Assembly (NCBI RefSeq): GCF_002865645.1
Contig: NW_020194619.1
Span: forward strand, 2,454,442-2,518,441
Direction of reading: 5' to 3'
DNA from: Hyaloscypha bicolor E
Taxonomy: Eukaryota; Ascomycota; Leotiomycetes; Helotiales; Hyaloscyphaceae
DNA length: 64,000 nt
Below are positions 1 to 12,989 of the stretch, piece after piece. The position numbers and the translations under genes were made by a program. Each line of letters opens with the position of its first letter. Position 1 is the first letter of the stretch. The notes under the pieces were generated by a model that was not told the origin of the DNA, did no database searches, and saw nothing but the letters and a program-made list of their open reading frames with translations.

Positions 1-1654
1 TATTTTATATAATATATTAAATTAGAAACTTTAATTTATATTTCATTTTTAAAATAAATTTTATATAAGAATTAGTATTAAACTTAATTTCTTAATAACT
101 AATTACTTTTAAATAAATAAATAAAGATTATTAATTAGAACTCTAATTAAAGATTATATTTATATATTAGTTATTATTAAAATAATTAAAATAAATAAAT
201 TACTATAATTAATTACTAATAAGCCTTTTTTTTAATATAAAACTATTAGATAGTTTTTATTTATAATTAAAAAGGTTTATAAATCTTATATTTATTTTAA
301 TTAAAACTTTTTTATTAAAACTAGTTTATTTAAAAAAAAAAGTTAAATAAAATTAAAATTAAGATATTAATAAATTAATTACATAAATTATAATAATTTA
401 CTTAAAATTATATAAAATAAATATAAGAATAATATATAGTATAAGCTAATAAATAGTATTATTTAATTAATTTTAAAGTTAGAAATAAAATACAAGTTAT
501 TATAAAGTATTAGAAATACAATTATTTAAGCTATTAACTAAAGATTTAAATAAAGAATTTATTTGAGATTTTAGAAAAATATAGCTATTTTTTTCTTTTA
601 AAGCTATTAGAAATTATAAAGATATATTTAGTTTTTTTTATATAAAAAAGCTATAAAAGAATTTTCAGAATTCTTTATTAAATTAAATAAATCCGGAATT
701 ACTTTTAGTAATATTAGAAAATAGTAAATAAAAATATAATATTAAATAAATTATTATAATTAAATTAGTAAAAAATAAACTAAAATATAGAATTTAATAA
801 ATTAATAAAAATAAAAATTCAGAATAATATTTAACTTTAATATTAAATAATAGTTTTCTAGTTTTATAATACTTTTATAATAATAATATTAATATATTAG
901 TTTTACTAATACTTTTATAAAACTTATAATATTAGCTAAATTATATAAAAAATAATACTTGCTCGAAATTACACAAAAATAGTAATAAATTCTTCTAAAT
1001 AATATATTAAAATCTTTTATCTTTAATATATAATATTTGTATATAAGATATTAGCTTATTTAAGAAAAATAATAATAAATTAAATTAAATTAATAGCTTT
1101 TATAAAGCTTAAAAATAATATTATAATTTAGCTTTTTATTTAATTAGCTAATATAATTATTTAATTAATATTATTTATATTTTATTATTTATATTTTATT
1201 ATTTATATTTTATTATTTTTATATTTTATTATTTATATTTTATTATTTATATTTCATTATTTATATTTTATTATTTATATTTTATTATTTATATTTTATT
1301 ATTTTTAGATTATTATTTTTTAAAATATATAATTATATATATAATATAGCTATATTATTAAGGAAATATATTTAAAATATATTAGAAATATTTAGAATAC
1401 TAAGCCTTTTATAAACTAATATATTATAAAATATATATTTATTTTCTTATAAGATTTTATATTTTAGTTTTGTATTTTTTAGCTTTAAATCGTTTTTATA
1501 AAAAAAAATTACTTTGCTTTTTAAGCCCTAAATACTATATTTGTAATATTAATATACTAGTTAAAATTTATAAAAAAATTTAAAACTATATATTAATATA
1601 TTAATATATTAAAAAGTTTTAATAAAAAGTAATAATTTTCTTATAAAGAAATTT
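1..1654. mobile_element. RIP-degraded AT-rich transposon DNA
   Basis: This stretch is almost only A and T, has no open frame, and is dominated by TA, as expected after RIP of both strands. Around 650-710 it resembles the reverse complement of 3060-3130 inside the gypsy element, so part of it is probably another gypsy copy of the same family in the opposite orientation. No LTR or target duplication could be placed. Confidence 0.6.
1169..1306. repeat. 14-bp AT tandem repeat
   Basis: About ten head-to-tail copies of a 14-bp unit ATTATTTATATTTT, with a few single-base variants. A similar but shorter array lies at about 41840-41890 in a RIP-mutated copia LTR. The array may therefore be an expanded, RIP-altered form of the GGATA-type direct repeats seen in the copia LTRs at 1700-1755 and 14555-14625. 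Confidence 0.8.
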
Positions 1655-1659
1655 AGTAC

Positions 1660-1958
1660 TATTAGTATAGCTATTTCTTTGAGAGTTATATATATAGTTA
1701 CGGGATACAGGATACGGGATATAGGTAATAGGATATAAGTAATAAGATATGAGATACGGGATATAGTTATATAACCTCGCGTCCTATTAGTAACTCGACT
1801 AGTAAACTAGACTCCTTTAGGCTTAGCAGATTTAGTAATCACATATTAATACTATAATACTATAATCTCTATTTCTGAATAATAATAACTTTACTAACTA
1901 ATATAACTAGTATTTCCATACCTATATAATAATACTATATATTACTAGTAAACTAATA
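1660..1958 (+). repeat. 5' LTR of the copia element
   Basis: 299 bp, beginning TATTAGTATAGC (TG to TA by RIP) and ending near ACTAATA. It matches 14517-14802 plus 14991-15003. It carries short GGATA/GGGATA direct repeats at 1700-1755. The base before it completes the AGTAC target duplication. Confidence 0.9.
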
Positions 1959-2070
1959 CTAATTAGTTTGTTTTTAGATTAGAATAAGGTCTATTTATAT
2001 ATATAGATTAGAGAATAGAATCTTTTAAGCTAAAGAAGTATCTAGTAGCCTATAGTAAAATTAAACTAGT

Positions 2071-2250
2071 CTATATTAAAGGAGGAAATTGCCTATTAAT
2101 TCTATAAAGTATCCGGTAGCCTAAGGGAAAAAATAGCTAGCTCTTACTAAGAACTAATAACTACTTTATTAAAGAAGGGAATTACTTATTAATTTTATAA
2201 AGTATCCGGTAGCCTAAGAAAGAAGACTCTAGTTCTTACTAATTAATAAG
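2071..2250. repeat. Tandem duplication, about 93-bp unit
   Basis: Two adjacent diverged copies (about 2071-2160 and 2163-2250) share TATAAAGTATCCGGTAGCC at a spacing of 93 bp. They lie between the copia 5' LTR and the gypsy insertion, in the copia leader or early gag region. The copies differ mainly by transitions. Confidence 0.75.
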
Positions 2251-2362
2251 CAGTTAGCTATTTAATTAATTAATTATTTAATTTCTATTATTTTTTAAAA
2301 CTAACTTCTTTTGGCCCTAAGATTACTTTCTTGAAAACCATCTTTTCTACTTATATAATACC

Positions 2363-2636
2363 TGTTACGGGTATAATATTCTGGGCTTGGAAAGCAAGGT
2401 AGAAGGTCTCTTATAAAGACGATTCAAAGCTAAAGAAGGAAAAACTAGAATATAGGAGACTGCGAGGGAGTATATATACCTTATAGTATACTAGTCCCGA
2501 AGGGGCTTAGCCTTCTAAATATCTCTAGTATATTCCAAGTATATTTCTCTAGTAAGGCGGCCGCGTCACGTGCGCCTAAGAGGCATCTGGTATCTGGCAA
2601 GGCATCTCAGATACCAGATATCTGGGAATTATAATA
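2363..2636 (-). repeat. Gypsy LTR, left copy
   Basis: 274 bp, from TGTTACGGG to GGAATTATAATA. It contains the block TCTGGGCTTGGAAAGCAAGG, which recurs in the solo LTRs at 14803 and 60619, and near its right end an ATCTGG/TATCTGG repeat. It pairs with 8782-9055. Confidence 0.9.
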
Positions 2637-5029
2637 TTATTTCTTCCCTTTATAATAAGCTTATCCCCGAGCTTCGTAAAAGCCATTAACTTATTTAATT
2701 TCATACTTTGCTTCTTCCTAAAATAAAACTAGTATCTCAGATATAGACATTATATATAAAAAGCCGGTACCTTTATTATATAACCTAGAAAGGTTTATTA
2801 TTATTTTTATATAGTTCTAGACAAGTATTATTTTTTATATAATCTAGCTAGTATTATAGGTTTTATAAAGGTTCTAGTATATTAATATTATTATTATAGA
2901 AACTTTATAAAACCCGGGGGCTATTACTTAGTATTAAAGCTAGATATTATACTAGATCTTTATTCTAACTAACTTACTAAATTCTATACTTTAGCCTATT
3001 TCTTACTAGCTTAACTATAATAACCCGTTTAATGCCATATTCTTATTTACTATTCTCTAATATTAATAGAAGCAGTTCCGGATTTACTTAACCTGGTAAA
3101 GAATTCTAGGAATCTTTTTATAGCTTTTTTATATAGAAAACTAGATATATCTTTATAATTTCCGGCAGTTTCAGGAGAAATAAGTAGCTATATTATTCTA
3201 GAATCTCAAATAGGCCTTCTATTTAGTTCCCTAGCTTCTGGCTCGAATAATTGGATTTCTAGTATTTTATAGTAACTTATATTTTATTTCCTACTTTGAA
3301 ATTAATTAGATAGCGGTATTTATTAGCTTATATTATATATTATTCCTATACTTGCTTTATATGGCCTTAGGCAAGTTACTATAATTTATATAATTAATTT
3401 ACTAATACTTTAGCTTTATTCCTATTTAGCTTCTTTTTTAAGTAAGTTAGCTTTAATAAGAAAGTTCTAGTCTAGAGAGATATAAGGCTCGTAGTCCTTT
3501 TTAGTTATAAATAAGAACTAGCTAATAGTTTTTTACTAAAGAGAGGCTTATTAATAATTAATTATAATAACCTATTTATTCCAGTTATTCTAATAGTAAT
3601 TAATATACGGATATAATCTCTAATTAAAGTACTAATTAATAATCTCTATTTATTTATTTATTTAGGGATAATTAGCTATAGAAAGCTTAAGCTTTATACT
3701 AATTCTTATATAGAATTTATTCTAAAAATCGGATATAAATTAGGGTTCCTAATCTAATATAATTATTTCTAGAATACTTATTTAGTATATTATATAAAGT
3801 AAAAATAGAAGTACTAGTTATTTGGCTATAATTATATCTTGTATAGGAATTATAATTAGGCGCTTAGACAAGTAATTCACGAATATAGTAATTATATTAT
3901 AGCCTGCTTTACTTTCTAGATAGCTCTTAAAGTCTATAGTAATATATTACTAGAAGTAATTAGAAACTAGAAAGAAATAAAGCAAACTAGACTTCTTATT
4001 TCTAGGTATATATAATTTTCTATAAGTATAATAATTACTATAGTATTAATTAATATCCTTATTTATAAATAGCTAGTAATATTACTTCTTTAATAACTAA
4101 TAGAGCTTTATATATCTAGGATATCCAGAAAGGAATTTATTATATAGTTTATGAATTAGGGCAGTTTATAAAAGTAATTTAGGAATTATTTCATTCTCTA
4201 TAATATAAAGTCTTCTATAATATAAAAAGAGGTTATCTTATAATATCTAGATATTACTTTTGGCTTAGGCTATTATATATAGCTCCTTTAGATCCGGTAA
4301 TATATAATTATCCTATAAGATCTTATTTATAAGTTATAAACTACTATATTTGGCAGGAGCCTCTAATAGTACTTCTATAGGGGCTACTATAGCAAAGTTT
4401 ACTAGTAAAGCTTCTAAGAAAATACCTTTTTCTAGGGAAATTATACCTCTAATAAGGATATTTTTCTCCGGAAAGTCTTTAGTATATACTTGATTTTCAG
4501 GGCCGAATTCCGGATTAAGTAAGCCGACCTTATAAAATATTACTATAAGCTATAAATTATAGATAATCTCCGGATTAATCTTATTTTTAGGGAAAAGTAC
4601 TTGAATTTATAGCTTTTTTTTAATCTGGCCCTAAGTATTTACTTTATCTTATCTTTATAATAAAGTATCTACTTGCTTATTTAATTTTCTAGAATAATAT
4701 ATAAGCTTAAAATAATAATAAAATAAAAGCTTAGCCTATCTAGCTTATTAAGAAGAAAGCTTCTTAATAGTTATAAAGTATTTCAAGATATAGTAATTAG
4801 AATAGATCTTAAAAAAAGCATTCTAAAGACCCTTTAGCTTAGCTCTTTATTTCTCTAGTACTCAAATTATAGCAAGTATTTCCTTATTATATATATTATA
4901 ATTAAGCTTTACTAGAAATATAATTTTAGAAAAATAAGCTATAGGATACTAAAGGCCTGTTTCTAGGTCTTATTAAGAGAATAGACTAGTAACTATTTCT
5001 TTAAATATATCTATTTCTATTATTATAAG

Positions 5030-5560
5030 CAGATCTGAATTATAATATTATAAAACTAGAATAGAAATTATAGCTTTCTTTAGGTAAATAAAAGCCTCTT
5101 AGTATTACTCGGATTACTTAAAGAAAATATCCTTTTTTATAAGTAAAATAAGAGGTCTAGTAATTCGTTTATACTTTTTAATAAAGTATTTATAAAAGTT
5201 ATAGAAGCCGAGAAAGAACTATATATTCTTAATTATCTTTAGGGATTACTAGTTATATATTACTTTAACTTTAATAGAATTTACTTTAATACTAGATATA
5301 GAGATAATAAAGCTCAAGTACTTTATATATATAACTTTAAATTCCAATTTCTTAATATTTACTTAGAGGCTAGTAAAATATAAGTAGTCTAGTACTTTTT
5401 ATATATACTATTTATACTTTATTAGGTTCTCTAAGTAAATAAGAATATTATTAAGATATATTATATAAAAGTTATCTAGATATTTAAAAAGCATATTATT
5501 TATATAGTATTAATATATAGCCGGGCTATTTATAAGGCCTTTCTAGAGAATATTATATTT
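5030..5560 (-). pseudogene. Gypsy reverse transcriptase/RNase H relic
   Basis: Read on the minus strand with RIP stops ignored, this stretch shows the gypsy RT core: FKYLDNF followed by YLDNILIY in place of the active site YLDDILIY, then a GFYNFYKYFI stretch matching the usual LGFxNFYRRFI, then PL.LLIKKD.FF and an AF..LK.A region leading into RNase H. Asp-to-Asn at the catalytic pair and many stops show it is non-functional. The match to Ty3/gypsy rather than copia is clear from the order and wording of these motifs. Confidence 0.8.
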
Positions 5561-8500
5561 ATATACTCTATAGTAAGTATAGAATATTATTAGTTCCTGA
5601 AAGTCCGGATTTATAGCTATATAATAGAAAGCTTAGTAAATATCTAATTTAGTATAGATCTTAGTCTTAAATAATTAACTTAAAGTCTTATTAATAAAGG
5701 AAAAAGAATATTAATTCTTCCGGGTAATATTATTCAGGTAATAGAAATTAATATAGAAATATAAACCTCTATTTGCTTTTTTTATAAAAAGAACTAATAA
5801 AGTAAAAAAAGCCTAACTAGCTTTAATAAAGCCCTTAGCTAGATTATCTTTTAAGAAATACTTAATTTCTAAAAGCTCTTAAATAAATTATTACCAGAGG
5901 AATTAATATTTAATACTCTTGGTTTCCTTTAGGCCTTTAATCTAAATCTTATAATTATATAATTTATAGAGAGAAAGAATATTAGATTTCTTTTTAGAAA
6001 AAACAGAAGTATATTTCTTAAATCCCGGAAATAATATTCTTTATAATTACTAAAGCTTAGTTTCTTTTAATTATTAATTCTCTAGGCCAGAGATAGCTTC
6101 TTTTTTCCGAGCTTTAAGCTCCTTATTAATCTTATAAATAAAGATTTAACTAATAATATTATTTTCTCTCTTAGCTATATAATTAAATACTATAGAAATA
6201 AGAATAGCTAGGTCTAATATTTGCTTTTTATTAAGAACCTCTTCTTGCTTCTTTAGCTTTTATTTAGGTATTATATCTTAATTAGGATATAAAAGCTCCT
6301 TTTTTATAGTCTTATATAATTCTCTTTAATTAGTCTAAAAAAAAGATTACTTTAGAATAAAAGGTTTCTAGAAATAACTTATAATAGAATCTTATTAATT
6401 AGTATTCTTTTAATACTTCTTATTAGGTTACTTCTCTAGCTATTACTAAGAAGTACTAATAATATAATTAAATTATATAGATTTAGGCTTATTCTTTAGC
6501 TATATAAGCCTATATCTTCTATAGTTAACTAGAATATTAATATATATTACCTATTTTCTATTAAGAATAATATTATAATCTCTAAGATTTAGGATAATTA
6601 TAGATATATTAATACTTTATCTATTAATTAGAAATAAAACTTCTATATATTTCTTAGTAGACTTAGCTAGCTTTTTATTAAAACCGCATATAATATAAGA
6701 TAAGAGAAAGAGTTATAATTTCATTCCTAAAAATTACTTTATAAGCTAAGTAAGCTTTATATTAATAAAAGTATAACTATTAGCTCTAATATTAATAAGA
6801 GAAGAAAACTTAATTCCTAATTTATTTATACTAATAATATAGGATATTATAAGAGTATTTCCTCCTATTAGATAAGTCAAGTTAATCTTTACTAAATTCA
6901 TATTATAAGCCCCTAAAATAAAGACTTTCTTTAGAAATACTTGTTTCCTGGTTTTATACCAGAATTAGAGCTTAAATTCTTCGAATACTTTACTAAATTA
7001 GTATACTCTAGTAAAATAGGAACTAAGCCCGGCTTAATTCTAGAAAGAGCTATCTTGGTTTCCTTATTATATAAAACTAGATAATATCTAGTATAATAGC
7101 CAAACTTATTATAATTAAAATACTTAATAATTAAGAGATCCTTAGTCTTTATAGGATATTACTTATGCTTATAAGGAAATATATACTTAATAAGAGTAGT
7201 TAATATTAGCTTCTTGGGCTTCTTTTTAGAAGTATATTTCTTAGAAGTATATAAAAGTATAATACTAGAAGTAAATTTGGCTAGAATAGCTCTTGCCTTT
7301 TTATATTTCTTAGTCTTCTTATATATAGCCTTAATTTACTAATTATTAGTAGTATAGTACTAAGTAAAGTAAGTAGTATTAATAGAAGAATTATTATAGT
7401 ACATATATACTAATTTCTAGAGCTTTAGTAAGAGCTTCTTATTTAGTTTATATTTAATATTTTAAAGACTAATACTATTTTCTATAAATAATTATAAGAA
7501 AAGAATATAGAACTCCTGAAATACTTAACTAAAGTATATTTAAAGCTTATTAAAGTTATAGCAAGTATTCTATATCTTATTAGGATTAGAATATAGCTTC
7601 TTTAAATAAAAGTAGAACTCTAAGAGCTAATAGTACTAATTTGAACTATCTTTATTTATATAAGAATTAGTTAGGACAAGAGTATTACTAGTAAGTTTAC
7701 TAGAAATATAAATAATCTTAAGATTCTCTAAGAAATATAAATTAGTATTTCCTTATAGCTTATTCTTAATCTAAACTAGCTAGTTATTAAAGATAATATA
7801 ATCTCTAGTAAAGAGAATTAGATCTGGGAGCTTAGTAACTCTAGTATCTCTAAAAGAAGTATAAGATATAGGGGATCCTAGACGGGAATAAGCAAGAAAT
7901 AGTTTAGAATTCTTTTGAGAGGAATTCGAAGTAGCTAGAGCAGAAGTAATTAGAGCTACTATAAGCCAATTTACTATAGCTATATAGTATTTAATATTAT
8001 TCTCGAGTTTAGTATTATAAAGCTTAATATTCTCGAGAATAGCTTTATTATAACTATAGGTATTCTTATATAAAATAGCTCTTTAAACATTTTCCTAATA
8101 GCTCTTTATAATAATATTAATATCTGAAAGCAAGATATCGGGTTCCTTAGCCCATTTATATAACTCTCTAGTAGTAATATAGTCTTTAGTCTCTAGAAGC
8201 TTTATAATAAAAGCAGAGGATTCTATTTCTATAAACTTGTCTATAAATTCTCTAGAAATACTAATAGGATATTCGGTTTGAGAAAGGCTACTAATAGGAT
8301 AACCTGAACTAGTAGGAGCTTTATTAGAAGCCTTAGTAGAAGTTAATATAGTTCCTAGTTATATAATATTCTAGGAAATCGACTTATTATACTTTTTCTC
8401 TATTATATTCTCCCTAATAGTCTTGTTACCGGCATATATATAGGGCCTATAAGGTTATAGGATAGGACTTAAGGGTAGTAGTCAGATTACTAGCTTATAA

Positions 8501-8781
8501 GTGCCTATTACTCTAGAACTTAGTTAAAGAATAGCCTTTATTTAAGATTCTTCGATTTTCGGGTTTTCAGAAAGGTTTCTAATATACTACTAGTATATAT
8601 TTATAAAAGTATAAATATCTAATTTCTTTAAGAATTCTAAAGCTTTTTACTTTTATTATTCTAAAGTCTATTACTCGTATTTCTGAGATTCCGTTATTTT
8701 AGCGGCGCCTATATTACTAATAGTTCTGAATTAGTTTATTTGAAATTCTCTATAGGATTAAAGGAAGTGAGCTTTAAATAC

Positions 8782-9055
8782 TATTACGGGTATAGTATTC
8801 TGGGCTTGAAAAGTAAGGTAGAAGGTTTCTTACGAAAATGATTTAAAGCTAAAGAAGGGAAAACTAGAATACAGGAGGCTACGAGGAAGTATATATACCC
8901 TATAATATACTAGTCCCGAAGGAGCTTAGCCTTCTAAATATCTCTAGTATATTCCAAGCATATTTCCCTAGTAAGGCGGCCGTATCACGTGTACCTAGAA
9001 GGTATCTGGCATCTGGCAAGGCATCTCAGATACCGGGTATCTGGGAATTATAATA
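8782..9055 (-). repeat. Gypsy LTR, right copy
   Basis: 274 bp, same length as 2363-2636 and differing mostly by transitions (first bases TA for TG). It is followed immediately by ATACC, the second copy of the target duplication. Confidence 0.9.
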
Positions 9056-9239
9056 ATACCTGTATTTACGAGACTCTCTCTCTAGAACTTATACCCTATA
9101 TATATCCTTAAAGTTTTTTAACTACTACTTTGATTTTATTATTAAATCAAGTACTTCGAGCTTTAGACCCTTTCGGAATTATAATATTTTACTTCCTAAA
9201 TTTCTCGTTATAAACAAAATATTTAAGGGCAAAATATTT

Positions 9240-9382
9240 ACTTTAATACCTATAATACCTCTAGATATCTAAGGCATCTAATATCTGAACCAGATATCTG
9301 GTATCTGAATTAGATATCTAGTATCTCAATTAGATATCTGAACTAGGCATCTGGTATCTGAACCAGATACCTGGATACCTTT
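9240..9382. repeat. Minisatellite of GATATCTGGTATCTGAAC units
   Basis: About five imperfect copies of a roughly 20-bp unit built from GATATCTGG and TATCTGAAC. The same words occur at the end of the adjacent gypsy LTR (8998-9045). It lies in copia interior sequence just after the gypsy insertion. Confidence 0.75.
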
Positions 9383-12300
9383 ATTACTAAACCCTTTCTA
9401 TAAACTTATTATAAACTACCTTATCTTTAAACCTTTCTTGCTATGAATTATATATATATATTAAGAAGGGCTTAGCCCTAGGGATTTAGTATAGCAGAAC
9501 TATAAGATAAATATATATAAGTAAAAAAGTAGAAAGGTAATATTAACCTAATTACCCATAATAATAAGGAAGTTCTAAATTACCTTAATACTAGACTATT
9601 ATAGTATAAGATAAAGAAGTTAACGAATAATAATCTCTGGGAATTATTTAAGGAAGATTTTAGTAATTTTAATCTCGAAGTATTTAATTATTTAAATTAA
9701 TATATATTATATAAATTATAAGCTATTTTATAATATAGTAGTATTTATATTAAATAAAATAATAAGAGACTTACTATTATATAGTTCTTAGTTAATACTA
9801 TTTAGAAAGAAAAGTAATATATCTAGACTATAACTAATATTATTATTACTAGACTAGACCTTAATATAGGCCCTATTACCTTATTATATATATTTCTTAA
9901 TAATAGTATTATAAGAAATTAATAAACTAAATTAATTATTACTTATATTCTTTTATTACCTATAATTACTCTTACTAGTATTAGACTATAAAGAGCTAGT
10001 AATAACGGATTTCTACTATTTTTACTACCTCTACTATTTTTAAATAGCCCTTTAGCTAGTTCTCTTATTATAAAGCTAATTAGAGAAATAGTAAAGATAT
10101 ATACTAAGATATAGAAATATAATAAAACTAATAATAGTTTTAACTAAAAACTTATTATTTTCCTTAATATTTACTAATATATAGAGCTTTTATAAAAGGT
10201 ATTAGTAAGAGCTTTTCTTATTATATTAAAGAAACTAGTATAAGATTACTTTTATAATAACTAGCTCTCTTAATATATATATAAAAAGGCCTATATAAAT
10301 ATTCGCAGCTTTTTTAAGGGCCCTGGTTTCTAATATTAAAACTTAAATAAGTAGAATATTACTATAATAGTAATTATAATAGCTTAATATCCTAAAAAAA
10401 TAATATTTAAGCTCGTCTAGTTACTAATTAATAACCTATATAAATTATAATATAGACTAGTACTTATCCTATAAAATACCAAATTTCTATATAATAAGAT
10501 TATTATCTCTTATTAAGGTATATTAGTATACTAATATATAGTCTCGAATTCTTTTCCTAATCTTGGCTAACTTATTAATAAGCTTTAATTATTTATTACT
10601 ATTTATAAGAAGAAATAATAGATTAATATTGAGATTTTCTTTATTAATTAATAATACTATTCTTAAAATCCTTTAAATTACTACTTGTTCGGAAATTATT
10701 AATATAAACCCAGTTATAATTTCAGAACTTATAATAATTACTATAAGCCCTATAATTATAATAATTATATTCCGAAATTGTATTTTATATATAAGAGACC
10801 TAAATACTACTTATAGAAGTATATACTAGAGAAATAAGAAGCTAAGAAGACTTGATTTAAGAATAGAAATATTTACTAATTTAGATCCCGAAATATCTAT
10901 AACTTTAATAAATGCTTTAGTAATACTTATATATAGTATATTATTAAATTTAAAAAAGAAGAAAATAATAAAAATAGTAAGAATAAACTAGTAAGTAATG
11001 CTTTTAAAGCCTTACTAATAAAAATAAATAAAGAAAAGAAATATTACTCTAATTCTTACTTTACTTTTATTAAGATCTTTCTAGCTGCTTCTATAGCTCT
11101 TATTTCTACTATTTCCATAACTAATACTCTTATAAATAACCTTATATTTCTTTCTCTTATATACTAGATAATAGGCAAAAACTATATCTTAAAGCTTATT
11201 AAATAAATAAAAGATATCTAGATATTTATAATTAATAATATATTAAGATATAATACTTATTACTTTTATAAAGTTATAATTAATACTAGAGTCTCTAGAT
11301 TCTTAATTACTAGTTCTAACTAATTCCAAGCTTTATAATAGACTAATAGTAGTATCTAACTTAATAAAACCACTAAAGATTAAGTTAATATCTAGTTTAG
11401 TATTAGATCTATAATAGTAAGAATACTAATTAGGCAAGTATAATTCTATATTATATTTATAAAAACTTTATTTCTACTTAGCTTAGCTAATATAAATAAG
11501 CTAGGGATTTACTTTAATAATCTTACTAATTATCTTATTATTTCTAATAAATGCTTTATACCTATAATATAATGTTTTAAATACTTTTTCTTACTTTAGA
11601 ATACTATTCTATAAAGCTTTATTTCCGAATTCTTTATTTATAATTCCTGCTTTTTTATAGAAATTAAATTATAATATTTATATTACTATTTTAGTTACTT
11701 ATTTATTAGTAAGCTCTAAAATATACTAGAATAAGCAAGCTATAATATTAATATAAAAGCCTTTAAATACCTTATAAAATACTATAAGTAATATTAGAAA
11801 TTCGGATAATTACTAGAATAATTTAAATTTAACCTAAGAAATAATATTAGCTTTAATTACTCTATTATTATTAATATTTTCTATATTTCCGGTAAGCCTA
11901 TATTTTATATTATTAATAAAGATACTTAATATTAAGCTGGCTAATAGCTTTAAAATATTAGTATATTATATATTTGGGATACCCTAAAATAATATTAGAT
12001 TAATACCTATTTAGGCTCTCCTAATTAGATTATAATAGATATTAGAAAGCAGTTTATTAGTAAGAAGTTTACTTAGCTTATAAATACTATAAGAACTAAG
12101 GTTAAAATTATTCTTATAGAAGCTTATAATTCTATTGGAATTATAGAATACTACTATAGCCTAATTTAATATATTTATTTTATTATTATAGCCAAAATTA
12201 ATAGAATTAATAAGAATACCGTATTTTAAATAGCTTTTAAGGCTATTAGTAATTCCGTTAGACCTAATAGTATTATCTTAACTCTTTTAATTTATAGTAC

Positions 12301-12989
12301 TTTACCTCAAATAACTAAATATAATACTTTATTACTAATTATATTATAATAATTAGTAGTACTTAAGAAAGTAATAGTAGAAATTTAGAAGCTTTAGGCT
12401 AGATACTAGATTACAAATACCCTAAATACCCGAAATAGTTCTAGTACTACTAATATTTATAAGCTTTTCTTGAATTCGGATATTCTTATATAATATAAAA
12501 GAAATACTAGTTAATCTAGTAATTGGGATAAGTTATATAAACTAGTAGCCATTAATAGAGAGAACTATATACTAGCTCTATTATATAGTAATACTACCTT
12601 CTATTTAACCTTTATAAAGCCCTTTTATATAAGGGATATTAAGGTTATTATTAATAGCCCCGAATCTAAATCTATTCCCGAACTTTATAATAAAACTAAA
12701 AGTAATACAGGTATAATTCCTCTTATTATTCCCGTTATTTTACTAAAATATAGTAAAGAATACTCTTATAAGAACCCGGATATTATAGTATTTCTATAAG
12801 ATAATAACCTATATAAGAACTCCTATTAAGTTAAAGTTACTAGCTTTTTAGAAAAGGGCATATTTAAGATTACTTCTAGATCTCAGATACTAAAAAAAAA
12901 AAAATTTAATTCCCGGTTTATTAATAAGACTAAGAATAAGAATATAGAGAAAGAGTTTAAGAAATTAAAACTAGTTATTTAGGCTTATA

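Larger units (their letters stand above)
2363..9055 (-). mobile_element. Ty3/gypsy LTR retrotransposon inside the copia element
   Basis: 6,693 bp with two 274-bp LTRs and a 5-bp target duplication ATACC (2358-2362 and 9056-9060). LTR ends are TG..TA and TA..TA, consistent with TG..CA after RIP. The minus strand contains a gypsy-type reverse transcriptase region (about 5030-5560), so gag lies near 7.4-8.7 kb and integrase near 3.3-4.5 kb by the usual gypsy order. Every frame is closed by stops, so it is dead. It is younger than the copia element that it splits. Confidence 0.9.

Noticed and set aside
1700..1755. Short regular GGATA repeats taken as a CRISPR-like array
   Set aside because: The units are very short, have no unique spacers and lie inside a eukaryotic copia LTR.
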